From Thalassospiraceae bacterium (GTDB lineage Bacteria; Pseudomonadota; Alphaproteobacteria; Rhodospirillales; Magnetovibrionaceae), in assembly GCA_030638205.1 (NCBI GenBank), contig DAOWFB010000149.1, positions 1 to 6,822 on the forward strand: 6,822 nt of DNA. The letters run 5' to 3'. Below are positions 1-5,878 of this stretch, piece by piece. The notes beneath the pieces were generated by a model. The model was given only the letters and a program-made list of their open reading frames with translations. It had not been told where the DNA came from and ran no database searches. Position numbers and translations under genes: made by a program. Position 1 is the stretch's first letter. The number at the start of each line of letters is the position of its first letter.

Positions 1-323
1 ACGCCGCGTTCCATTTCAACTCTGGCTTCAAATCCTTTCCAACGGTCAAAATCCTTTAGCCGGGTAAGCGGCCTATCAATTCCAGGCGACGATACCTCCA
101 GGGTATAGGCGCTGGCTATTGGGTCTTCCACATCAAGCACGGCAGAAATTGCACGACTTAAGCTTGCGCAATCTTCAACATCCATGTTGCGGCCATCGAC
201 TGGCTCGGCCATAACTTGCAACAGCGGCAGCCGGGCGTTGTTAATTTTAGCCCGTACCAATTCAAAACCCATGCCTTCTATGGTGGGTTCGATTATTGCT
301 GCAACACGCGATGATGCGTCCAT
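1..323 (-). CDS. rimP: Ribosome maturation factor RimP (N-terminal part, runs off the window)
   Basis: RimP is a cytoplasmic factor that helps assemble the 30S ribosomal subunit. About 107 residues are visible, starting from an ATG at 323; the C-terminal SH3-like domain lies outside the window. The N-terminal domain reads MDASSRVAAIIEPTIEGMGF, then a VRAKINN strand, the segment VDGRNMDVEDCASLSRAIS (about residues 42-60), and the RimP hallmark LEVSSPGIDRPLTRLKDF (about residues 75-92), with SPGxDRPL the family signature. The start is supported by a GAGGA ribosome-binding site 6 nt upstream. In Alphaproteobacteria rimP normally heads a rimP-nusA-infB operon, so nusA would be expected next, beyond position 1. 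It is separated from trmB by 204 nt and so may have its own promoter. Identification is secure; only the truncation by the window edge limits it. Confidence 0.95.
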   Translation of the reverse strand, partial: MDASSRVAAIIEPTIEGMGFELVRAKINNARLPLLQVMAEPVDGRNMDVEDCASLSRAISAVLDVEDPIASAYTLEVSSPGIDRPLTRLKDFDRWKGFEARVEMERG

Positions 324-329
324 TACTTG

Positions 330-334
330 TCCTC
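330..334 (-). promoter_or_regulatory. Ribosome-binding site of rimP
   Basis: GAGGA on the minus strand sits 6 nt before the ATG at 323. It is a strong match to the anti-Shine-Dalgarno complement and fixes the rimP start codon. Confidence 0.75.
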
Positions 335-370
335 ACTTTGGCTTTCCTATCCCTATGCCCCAAGAAACAC

Positions 371-400
371 GTAGGCCCGGGCCAAGCTTGGTAGGCCCAC
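371..400 (-). promoter_or_regulatory. Hairpin in the rimP 5' leader
   Basis: On the minus-strand RNA, GUGGGCC (400-394) can pair with GGCCUAC (377-371), giving a 7-bp stem with one G-U wobble and a 16-nt loop. The loop contains the perfect 10-bp palindrome CCAAGCTTGG (382-391). Alternatively GGGCC (398-394) can pair with GGCCC (382-378). No U-tract follows, so it is not a typical intrinsic terminator. It lies 47 nt upstream of the rimP start. RimP mRNAs in other bacteria are known to carry structured leaders, but I cannot assign this one to a known family. Confidence 0.4.
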
Positions 401-456
401 CTCAACCGAAGGCACGTTACCGAGCCAGCGAAACTTAAGTTGTTAGGAATGGCGGT

Positions 457-485
457 TTTTTACACCCCGGCACGCATAAGCGCAA
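457..485 (-). promoter_or_regulatory. rimP: Weak candidate promoter for rimP
   Basis: TTGCGC (485-480) and TAAAAA (462-457) on the minus strand are separated by exactly 17 nt. The -35 element matches the sigma70 consensus at only 3 of 6 positions and the -10 at 4 of 6. It would give a leader of about 130 nt containing the hairpin at 371-400. The 204-nt gap after trmB makes a promoter here plausible, but the match alone is weak. Confidence 0.25.
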
Positions 486-514
486 GCACATTCTGGCCTA
501 AATACACCCTTGGC

Positions 515-524
515 TCACATGTGA
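515..524. repeat. Perfect 10-bp palindrome TCACATGTGA just after trmB
   Basis: TCACATGTGA is a perfect inverted repeat with no spacer, beginning 3 nt beyond the trmB stop codon. With no loop it is a poor RNA hairpin, and no T-run follows, so it is not an obvious terminator. It could be a protein-binding site for the trmB-rimP interval, or chance. Confidence 0.35.
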
Positions 525-527
525 AAA

Positions 528-1241
528 TTAGCGCTGAAACACCAAATATGTGGACTTTACGCCCCTAATAAGTGCTTTTTCTTCGTATCTGGTGGTGACC
601 CAGCCGGGTGGCGGGGTGCGCCAATCAGCCGCATTTTCAGCCATCCAGCTAAAATCCGGGTGGTTGTTAATCTGCAAAAGTGCCCAGCTAATATATTCCC
701 TATGGTCAGAGGCCACCACCAGCTCTGCGCCGATGCGCATCATCCGGGCAAGGGCGTCCATGGTCTCGTCCGTAATTAGCCTGCGTTTAATGTGGCGAGC
801 TTTCGGCCACGGATCAGGAAATAATATGAAAACCCGACCCAAGGCCCCATCGGGGATGGATGGGAAAATAAATCTCACATCATCTGGCTGGATGCGAATA
901 TTTTTTATGCCCTCATCATTTATTGTCGATACCAGCTTGGCCACACCATTTATAAATGGCTCGGCCCCAATGAAACCAATGTCAGGATGGGCAAGGGCTT
1001 GGCGAGCAAGATGTTCACCGCCACCGAAGCCTATTTCCAACCAAATGTCGGTTGGGGTCGCAGCAAACTGTTCTGCAAGACTGCGCTCAACATCAAAGGT
1101 GATTGCTGGCAACAATTCATCGACCAAACGTTCACGGCCGGGGCGAAGTTTTTTACCTCGCCGCCGGCCAAATGAACGGACTGGCCCATTGCTTTTGTCG
1201 TTGCTTTTATCGATATTGCTAGAGGGATCGCTTGAGGGCAT
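528..1241 (-). CDS. trmB: tRNA (guanine(46)-N(7))-methyltransferase TrmB
   Basis: TrmB transfers a methyl group from S-adenosylmethionine to N7 of G46 in the variable loop of tRNAs, in the cytoplasm. From the ATG at 1241 the protein is 237 residues, a normal family length. The N-terminal FGRRRGKKLRPGR block (about residues 24-36) is typical of alphaproteobacterial TrmB. The SAM-binding motif LEIGFGGGEHL is at about 68-78, the FPDPWPK motif at about 141-147, and the C-terminal TRYEEKALIRG segment, matching the family T-(K/R)-(F/Y)-E motif, at about 217-227. The frame stays open to another ATG at 1325, but that would put 107 bp inside metK and adds residues not seen in the family, so I prefer 1241. 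This start overlaps the metK 3' end by 23 bp and has only a weak GGA element 8 nt upstream, suggesting translation coupled to metK. Confidence 0.93.
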   Translation of the reverse strand: MPSSDPSSNIDKSNDKSNGPVRSFGRRRGKKLRPGRERLVDELLPAITFDVERSLAEQFAATPTDIWLEIGFGGGEHLARQALAHPDIGFIGAEPFINGVAKLVSTINDEGIKNIRIQPDDVRFIFPSIPDGALGRVFILFPDPWPKARHIKRRLITDETMDALARMMRIGAELVVASDHREYISWALLQINNHPDFSWMAENAADWRTPPPGWVTTRYEEKALIRGVKSTYLVFQR

Positions 1242-2406
1242 CCACAAGATCCGTTTGTTCCCAAGAAAAACCACCATCGGTATCCGGGCTACGACCAAAG
1301 TGGCCATAGGCGGAAGTGCGGGCATAAATGGGGCGACTAAGTTTCAAGTGTTCGCGAATTCCCCTTGGGGTTAAATCCATTTCTTGTTGAAGCGTTTTGG
1401 AAAGAGCATCTTCATCGACTTTGCCGGTACCGTGGGTATCGACATAAACCGAAAGCGGTTTTGAAACACCAATGGCATAGGCCAACTGAATTGTGCATTC
1501 ATCAGCCGCACCAGAAGCCACCACATTTTTTGCCAAATAACGCGCAGCGTATGCTGCCGAACGGTCAACCTTGGTTGGGTCTTTGCCTGAAAACGCACCG
1601 CCACCGTGGGGTGCGGCGCCACCATAGGTATCAACAATAATTTTTCTGCCCGTTAAACCGCAGTCACCGTCTGGCCCACCAATAACAAAGTTGCCGGTTG
1701 GGTTAACATAAAATTCTTCATCCGGGCACATCCAGCCATCGGGTAAAACATTTTCCACATGGGGCCGAACAATTGTACGAACCTCATCTTGGGAAAGACC
1801 TTCGGCGTGCTGGGTCGAAACCACCACCGAAGTAGCACCTACCGGTTTGCCATTAACATATTTCAACGTTACCTGACTTTTGGAATCCGGTTCCAACCCC
1901 GGCTCGGCACCGGAATGGCGGGCTTCGGCAAGGGAGCGTAAAATCGAATGTGAATAATGTATTGGTGCGGGCATCAACACATCTGTTTCCCGGCAGGCAT
2001 AACCAAACATGATGCCTTGATCGCCTGCGCCTTCGTCTTTATTGCCGGATGCATCAACCCCTTGGGCGATGTCAACTGATTGGCCATGAAGATAAACCTG
2101 CACCTCGGAATTTTTCCAGTGAAAGCCGTCTTGCTCGTAACCAATATCTTTAACGCACTGGCGAGCAATTTTTTCCATCATGTCTTTATCAACATCACCA
2201 TTACCGTCAACCAACGGTTCCGGCCCGCGCACTTCGCCAGCTAAAACAATACGGTTGGTGGTGACAAGGGTTTCGCAGGCAACGCGGGCCACCGGGTCGG
2301 CGGTCAAAAATGCATCAACAACCGCGTCTGAAATACGGTCACATACTTTGTCGGGGTGGCCTTCGGAAACTGACTCGCTGGTAAATAGATAATCTTTAAG
2401 TGCCAT
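1219..2406 (-). CDS. metK: S-adenosylmethionine synthetase (methionine adenosyltransferase) MetK
   Basis: MetK makes S-adenosylmethionine from methionine and ATP, releasing phosphate and pyrophosphate, as a cytoplasmic Mg- and K-dependent tetramer. The 395-residue length is normal. The N-terminal FTSESVSEGHPDKVCDRISD segment (8-27) contains the ATP-site GHPDK with its catalytic histidine at 17. Family signature GAGDQG is at 126-131 and the phosphate-binding GGGAFSGKD loop at 268-276, followed by TKVDRSAAY. All three MetK domains appear complete. The ATG at 2406 has an AGGAG Shine-Dalgarno 8 nt upstream. The gene follows a 192-nt leader region with a SAM-II-type riboswitch, so product feedback on translation is likely. 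The 3' end overlaps trmB. This is presumably the essential source of SAM in the cell. Confidence 0.98.
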   Translation of the reverse strand: MALKDYLFTSESVSEGHPDKVCDRISDAVVDAFLTADPVARVACETLVTTNRIVLAGEVRGPEPLVDGNGDVDKDMMEKIARQCVKDIGYEQDGFHWKNSEVQVYLHGQSVDIAQGVDASGNKDEGAGDQGIMFGYACRETDVLMPAPIHYSHSILRSLAEARHSGAEPGLEPDSKSQVTLKYVNGKPVGATSVVVSTQHAEGLSQDEVRTIVRPHVENVLPDGWMCPDEEFYVNPTGNFVIGGPDGDCGLTGRKIIVDTYGGAAPHGGGAFSGKDPTKVDRSAAYAARYLAKNVVASGAADECTIQLAYAIGVSKPLSVYVDTHGTGKVDEDALSKTLQQEMDLTPRGIREHLKLSRPIYARTSAYGHFGRSPDTDGGFSWEQTDLVDALKRSL

Positions 2407-2414
2407 TAATATTT

Positions 2415-2445
2415 CTCCTGGTTCTGATTAAAGTGTCGGACCAGG
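2415..2445 (-). promoter_or_regulatory. metK: Hairpin masking the metK Shine-Dalgarno (riboswitch expression platform)
   Basis: The metK Shine-Dalgarno AGGAG is at 2419-2415 on the minus strand. Upstream, CCUGGU (2445-2440) is exactly complementary to ACCAGG (2422-2417), giving a 6-bp stem with a 17-nt loop that would pair most of the Shine-Dalgarno. The loop holds CACUU (2435-2431), an alternative partner for AAGUG (2474-2470), which is the 3' strand of the riboswitch pseudoknot. The pairing is seen directly; its role as an expression platform controlling translation is inference. Confidence 0.55.
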
Positions 2446-2469
2446 GGCAGCAACATATAAAACCGCACC

Positions 2470-2517
2470 CACTTAGCCATTTTTTTCGTGGGGGCAAGTG
2501 ATCCAAATCCATCCACG
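2470..2517 (-). promoter_or_regulatory. SAM-II (SAM_alpha) riboswitch upstream of metK
   Basis: The minus-strand RNA folds as an H-type pseudoknot. Stem P1 is CGUGG (2517-2513) with CCACG (2491-2487). The P1 loop contains GGAUUUGG and then CACUUGCC. The second helix pairs CACUU (2500-2496) with AAGUG (2474-2470) and GCC (2495-2493) with GGC (2478-2476), leaving one bulged U at 2475. The single-stranded A-rich linker, the GAUUU and CUUGC segments in the loop, and the 3' GCUAA are the conserved pieces of the SAM-II class as I know it, including the bulged uridine in the second helix. SAM-II RNAs are mainly alphaproteobacterial and control methionine/SAM genes; this one lies directly before the SAM synthetase. 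SAM binding would stabilise the pseudoknot and reduce metK expression. It was identified by eye, not with a covariance model. Confidence 0.85.
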
Positions 2518-2533
2518 TAGTCATTATTGCTTA

Positions 2534-2562
2534 TTTAAAAAACAACAATGGTTTTGTGGCAA
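2534..2562 (-). promoter_or_regulatory. metK: Candidate sigma70-type promoter for metK
   Basis: TTGCCA (2562-2557, 5 of 6 consensus positions) and TTTAAA (2539-2534, 4 of 6) on the minus strand are 17 nt apart. Transcription would begin near 2527, about 10 nt before the first stem of the riboswitch, which fits a leader that consists of riboswitch plus ribosome-binding site. The interval is generally AT-rich, so chance matches are possible. Confidence 0.45.
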
Positions 2563-2598
2563 TCTTTGTGCCTGCGGTCAATTGTTTTTAGAAAAAAT

Positions 2599-3066
2599 TT
2601 AAGCGTTATCGGTGGCACCGGCTATGGATTTGGTCAGCTCAAACACCCGTTTTCTGACCTTGGGGTCGGTAATTTTGTAATAAGCACGAACTAATTCAAG
2701 GGTTTCACGTCGGGCCAGAGGGTCGTCAGAGTTAAGGGATTGCGCTGCCGGGGTGTTCTCAACACCAACGCGCTCACCACGGGTTTTTTCTACCTCACCG
2801 GACATTTCCTCGAAAAAATACCCAACCGGAACATCCAAAATCTGTGACAGCTGAAACAGACGGCTGGCACCGATGCGATTAGCACCACGTTCATATTTTT
2901 GTATTTGCTGGAATGTCAGCGCCACTGCCTCGCCCAGCTTTTCTTGGCTAAGGCCCAATAGGGTGCGACGCTGGCGCAAACGATGGCCAACATGAATATC
3001 AACAGGGCGGGGGGCGCCCGGTTTTGGATAATTTCCTGTAATTTGATTTTTTGTTTTGGCGTTCAT
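2599..3066 (-). CDS. XRE-family helix-turn-helix transcriptional regulator
   Basis: This is a small DNA-binding protein with a Cro/C1-type helix-turn-helix at about residues 23-85: VGHRLRQRRTLLGLSQ, then EKLGEAVALTFQQIQKYERG (the recognition part), then ANRIGASRLFQLSQILDVPV. The C-terminal 70 residues are charged and end in a helix-forming ELVRAYYKITDPKVRKRVFE segment, probably for dimerisation. Close relatives sit between lnt and metK in many Alphaproteobacteria; the target is not known to me. The frame also has an ATG at 3096 (165 residues). I prefer the ATG at 3066 (155 residues) because AGGA lies 10 nt before it, and because the promoter at 3114-3142 would start the RNA near 3107, leaving no room for a ribosome-binding site at 3096. 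Autoregulation through the half-sites at 3165-3189 is possible. Family assignment is firm; function is unknown. Confidence 0.9.
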   Translation of the reverse strand: MNAKTKNQITGNYPKPGAPRPVDIHVGHRLRQRRTLLGLSQEKLGEAVALTFQQIQKYERGANRIGASRLFQLSQILDVPVGYFFEEMSGEVEKTRGERVGVENTPAAQSLNSDDPLARRETLELVRAYYKITDPKVRKRVFELTKSIAGATDNA

Positions 3067-3113
3067 GTTTGGGGAGTCCTGTATTATTTTTTTCATTCTG
3101 TATTAGACGCCTT

Positions 3114-3142
3114 TCTATACTCTTACACAAATAAGCGGTCAA
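3114..3142 (-). promoter_or_regulatory. Sigma70-type promoter for the XRE regulator
   Basis: TTGACC (3142-3137, 5 of 6) and TATAGA (3119-3114, 4 of 6) on the minus strand are separated by exactly 17 nt. Predicted transcription start is about 3107, giving a leader of about 40 nt before the preferred start codon at 3066. It is the best promoter match in the window and lies in the gap after lnt, so the regulator need not depend on the upstream operon. Confidence 0.65.
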
Positions 3143-3159
3143 GACAGACAGGATTTGTA

Positions 3160-3189
3160 GTTTTACCTACTCGTAATAGGTGTTACCTA
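3160..3189. promoter_or_regulatory. Cluster of ACCTA/TAGGT half-sites, candidate operator
   Basis: Three 5-bp half-sites lie just upstream of the -35 box: ACCTA (3165-3169), TAGGT (3177-3181) and ACCTA (3185-3189). The last two form a tight palindrome with a 3-bp spacer, and the first two an inverted repeat with a 7-bp spacer. The outer two are part of a direct repeat, GTTTTACCTA and GTGTTACCTA (9 of 10 identical), offset by 20 bp, close to two helical turns. This arrangement is what a dimeric regulator, perhaps the adjacent XRE protein, would bind. The pattern is seen; the binding protein is inference. Confidence 0.45.
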
Positions 3190-3219
3190 GTCTGATAAAT
3201 TTCCAGCTTTTTTTAATAA

Positions 3220-4800
3220 TTATTTTTTCTCAGGCTTTTGCATTTTGCCTAAAACCTGGCTGAAAATTATCATCAATATGGTTAGGCCAAGCGGTAAGGC
3301 ATTGCCAAACATAGAATAAATAGTTCTATGGGAGAGCGCTTTGGGCAAATCAGAATCCAGCGTCGCCCGCACCCCCAAAGGGGTTTTTGCCACAATGCGC
3401 CCATATGCATCAACAACACCGGAGATGCCGGTATTGGCCACACGTACAAGGGGAAGGCCCTCTTCGACCGAGCGCATGCGTGAAAGCGCAAAATGTTGAT
3501 GTGGCCCCTGTGTCTTGCCGTACCATGCATCGTTTGTCAGATTTAAAAGCCATTCAGGACGCACATCCGGGCTAGCCACGCCAAGGGGAAAAATTATTTC
3601 ATAGCATATTAGCGGGCTTAGCGGCGGTAGGCCTTTTAAATTCATGGTGGTAACGCCCGGCCCGGGGGTAAATTCCCCCGTACCTTTTGTTATTTTTTCT
3701 ATGGGTAAAATATCGGCCAGTGGAACATATTCACCAAATGGAACAAGATGAAATTTGTCATAAAATGCGCTTACCGCATTTAATTCAGGGTCGATTGCTA
3801 ACATTGAATTTGCAACCTTAAATGGTTCGCCTTCTTTGCTCAGTTTTCTTGGTGCGCCAACAATTGTAAGCCCAGCAGCAGGTGTCATGGATGATATTTT
3901 ATTTATCCATGGTTGATGGTCGGCCACAAAAAATGGCGCCTGTGTTTCACCCCATATAATATGCGTCGGTGCGGGCTTTCCCACATCTGGTTTAGCTGCA
4001 CCCATTTCCAGCTGGGTTATCATATGGCTTTCCAAAAGATCCCTATTCCATTTATCAGCCTGAGAAATATTGGGCTGCACCAAACGCAGGCGAACACCGC
4101 CGTGAACATCGTCCGTCGCATCCATCAGCCTTAGCCCGCCAACCGCCAATAGCAGCGTAGGTATAATAATTGTTAGGGTGGCAAAACCTTTTCGCCCTTG
4201 AATTAATGCAGCGGGCGCACTGGCCGCCAAAACCGTCAACGCGCCCAGACCATAGGTTCCTATATAGGCAGCGGTTTGCAGGGCACCATCAGAAAACGTC
4301 CAAACGCTTCCCATTAGATTCCATGGAAATCCGGTCAACAGCCAGCTTCTGACCCATTCAAGAATTATCCAGCTAGCGCTCAATAATAATGCACCACTGG
4401 CCATGGATGATTTGGCAAATCGGTTGGTAATAGCGGCAGCCACGGCAACAAAAAGCCCAAAGCCCAAAGCAAAGGCAAAAATTGCAATAGGTATCAGCCA
4501 TGCAAATTGCTGGGCATCAACCAATAGTGCCATTGATATCCAGTAAAGGCCTGCTGAAAAATATCCACCACCCCACCACCATCCGATGGTGAACGCTTTT
4601 TTCCATGACTGCTGACGGACGCTCAACAACGTTAAAATGCTAAAAGACGGCAACAACATAAAAATCATATGAAGCGGGGCAAAGGCAAACACAGCCGATA
4701 TGCCTGAAAAAAACGAAATGGCAAACAGCCGCCAACGCGGCAATTTTATTAAATATAAATCCATGCGTTTGAATAAATTATCAAGGTGGCCATCAGACAT
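3220..4800 (-). CDS. lnt: Apolipoprotein N-acyltransferase Lnt
   Basis: Lnt is an inner-membrane enzyme that adds the third acyl chain to the N-terminal cysteine of lipoproteins, the last step of lipoprotein maturation before Lol export. The 526-residue length is normal. The N-terminal part (about 25-222) is hydrophobic, with several membrane segments including SGISAVFAFAP, and a conserved EWVRSWLLTGFPWN stretch (about 148-161). The nitrilase-like periplasmic domain (about 237-485) carries the expected catalytic triad: Glu285 in IIWGET, Lys349 in FYDKFHLVPFGEYVP, and Cys399 in LICYE. NLTNDAWYG (420-428) and the RVANTGISG segment follow. A final membrane segment is at about 499-517. The residue before Glu-Thr is Gly where Pro is common (WPET), a minor variation. 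The ATG at 4800 has AGGG about 9 nt upstream and lies 11 nt after the corC stop codon, so the two are probably co-transcribed. Confidence 0.97.
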   Translation of the reverse strand: MSDGHLDNLFKRMDLYLIKLPRWRLFAISFFSGISAVFAFAPLHMIFMLLPSFSILTLLSVRQQSWKKAFTIGWWWGGGYFSAGLYWISMALLVDAQQFAWLIPIAIFAFALGFGLFVAVAAAITNRFAKSSMASGALLLSASWIILEWVRSWLLTGFPWNLMGSVWTFSDGALQTAAYIGTYGLGALTVLAASAPAALIQGRKGFATLTIIIPTLLLAVGGLRLMDATDDVHGGVRLRLVQPNISQADKWNRDLLESHMITQLEMGAAKPDVGKPAPTHIIWGETQAPFFVADHQPWINKISSMTPAAGLTIVGAPRKLSKEGEPFKVANSMLAIDPELNAVSAFYDKFHLVPFGEYVPLADILPIEKITKGTGEFTPGPGVTTMNLKGLPPLSPLICYEIIFPLGVASPDVRPEWLLNLTNDAWYGKTQGPHQHFALSRMRSVEEGLPLVRVANTGISGVVDAYGRIVAKTPLGVRATLDSDLPKALSHRTIYSMFGNALPLGLTILMIIFSQVLGKMQKPEKK

Positions 4801-4811
4801 GATAAGCGGCC

Positions 4812-5858
4812 CTATTTAACCTTGGCTTTTTTATTTTCATTTTTGGAATTATTATCTGCACCAAGGTCTTCTTCTTTAAGCAGGTCTTGCGCCCACTCGA
4901 CATTATCCCATGTGCCTACATCTTGATCGATGTTTTTGCTTTCATCTGAATAGTCTTTTGGTGGACGGATGCGAACACGCTTAACCTTGCGCGGGTCTGC
5001 GTCAAGGATTTCAAATTCAATACCCGAAGCATGATTTAATAACTCGCCCCTAATTGGTATGCGCCCTGAAACAGAAAAAACAAGCCCACCTAATGTATCA
5101 ATATCGTCATGTTCTTCATCGCTGAATATTTTTTTACCCAACGTTTGTTCAAGCACCTTTATTGGTGTGCGCGCACTTGCGTCCCAGCTTCCATCCGGGC
5201 CCTGTTCAAGGCCCAAATGTTCGTGCAAATCAAACTCATCTTCAATTTCGCCAACAATTTCTTCGACCAAATCTTCAATGGTGACAAGCCCGTCAACCCC
5301 GCCGAATTCATCAACCACCAACGCCATATGGCAACGCTTAAGCCGCATTTCCAAAAGCAATTCAAGAACCATCATTGATGGCGAGACAAACATAACCGGA
5401 CGCACAATTTTTGCCGGATCAAAACCATCTTTGCCAATTTCTTTATTAGCCAGCACGTCCTTAACATGAACCATGCCAAGCACATTATCTAAGGTGCGCT
5501 CATACACCGGAAAGCGCGAATGGCCTTCTTTGACCATCAAATCAACAAATTCTTTTAAGGTAGCAGTGCTGCACAGCCCGCGAACATCAATACGTGGCAC
5601 CATTACATCGGCAACGGTGCGCCCTCTTAGTTCAAGAATATTTCCTAACAATATTCTTTCATCGGCACCAAGAGACTGTTCGCCTTCTTCGGGGCCTTCG
5701 ATAAGTTCTTCCAGCGTATCGCGTGCGGTTTCACCGCTGCGCCCACTTAGCCATTCGATAAATGATTTCCAGATATTTTTTTCGCGCCTAGCTGGTGATG
5801 TGGCCGATGATGCTGTCTGGTTTTTATCATCCGGCAGGGCAGAAGAAGGGTCGTTCAT
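4812..5858 (-). CDS. corC: CorC/HlyC-family CBS-domain protein (Mg/Co homeostasis)
   Basis: This is a soluble protein of the CorC (YbeX) family, linked to magnesium and cobalt efflux and, in E. coli, to ribosome-related Mg physiology. From the ATG at 5858 it has 348 residues. Two CBS domains lie at about 83-138 (RTVADVMVPRIDV, then SRFPVYERTLDNVLGMVHVKD) and 150-206 (RPVMFVSPSM, then MALVVDEFGGVDGLVTIED). The C-terminal CorC_HlyC domain spans about 224-300 (DTLGGLVFSVSGRIPIRGE). The tail after it is acidic then lysine-rich. There is no N-terminal DUF21 membrane domain, as is usual for the CorC next to ybeY and lnt. A TTG at 5882 overlapping the ybeY stop codon is a possible alternative start, but the ATG has a GGGA element 6 nt upstream and I prefer it. 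It lies 20 nt after ybeY and 11 nt before lnt. Confidence 0.93.
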   Translation of the reverse strand: MNDPSSALPDDKNQTASSATSPARREKNIWKSFIEWLSGRSGETARDTLEELIEGPEEGEQSLGADERILLGNILELRGRTVADVMVPRIDVRGLCSTATLKEFVDLMVKEGHSRFPVYERTLDNVLGMVHVKDVLANKEIGKDGFDPAKIVRPVMFVSPSMMVLELLLEMRLKRCHMALVVDEFGGVDGLVTIEDLVEEIVGEIEDEFDLHEHLGLEQGPDGSWDASARTPIKVLEQTLGKKIFSDEEHDDIDTLGGLVFSVSGRIPIRGELLNHASGIEFEILDADPRKVKRVRIRPPKDYSDESKNIDQDVGTWDNVEWAQDLLKEEDLGADNNSKNENKKAKVK

Positions 5859-5878
5859 TATATATCCCGCTTTAGACT

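Noticed and set aside
184..438. Plus-strand open frame of 84 codons over rimP and its leader
   Set aside because: Mostly antisense to rimP coding sequence, no recognisable protein and no clear ribosome-binding site.
1242..1325. N-terminal extension of trmB to the ATG at 1325
   Set aside because: It would overlap metK by 107 bp, and the extra 28 residues are the out-of-frame reading of conserved metK sequence.
550..1374. Long plus-strand open frame of 274 codons opposite trmB and the metK 3' end
   Set aside because: It lies antisense to trmB, whose family motifs are unmistakable. Its translation is Ser/Arg/Pro-rich with no recognisable domain, as expected for a shadow frame.
2537..2590. Possible intrinsic terminator after the XRE regulator (AACAAT/ATTGTT arms or ACAA/TTGT followed by six T)
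   Set aside because: The stems are short and AT-rich, and the loop of the longer one is large. The same T-run overlaps the candidate metK -10 element. It may act weakly, but I cannot support it as a terminator.
2407..2598. SAM/SAH-type or other SAM riboswitch classes in the metK leader
   Set aside because: The SAM/SAH aptamer core as I remember it (a hairpin followed by a short UUGGAGCA-like 3' end) is absent, whereas the GAUUU, CUUGC and GCUAA pieces and pseudoknot topology fit SAM-II.
3190..3219. Possible terminator after lnt in the A/T-rich stretch
   Set aside because: Only a weak CTG/CAG pairing and an AT-only palindrome are visible, and no GC-rich stem precedes a T-run in the direction of transcription.
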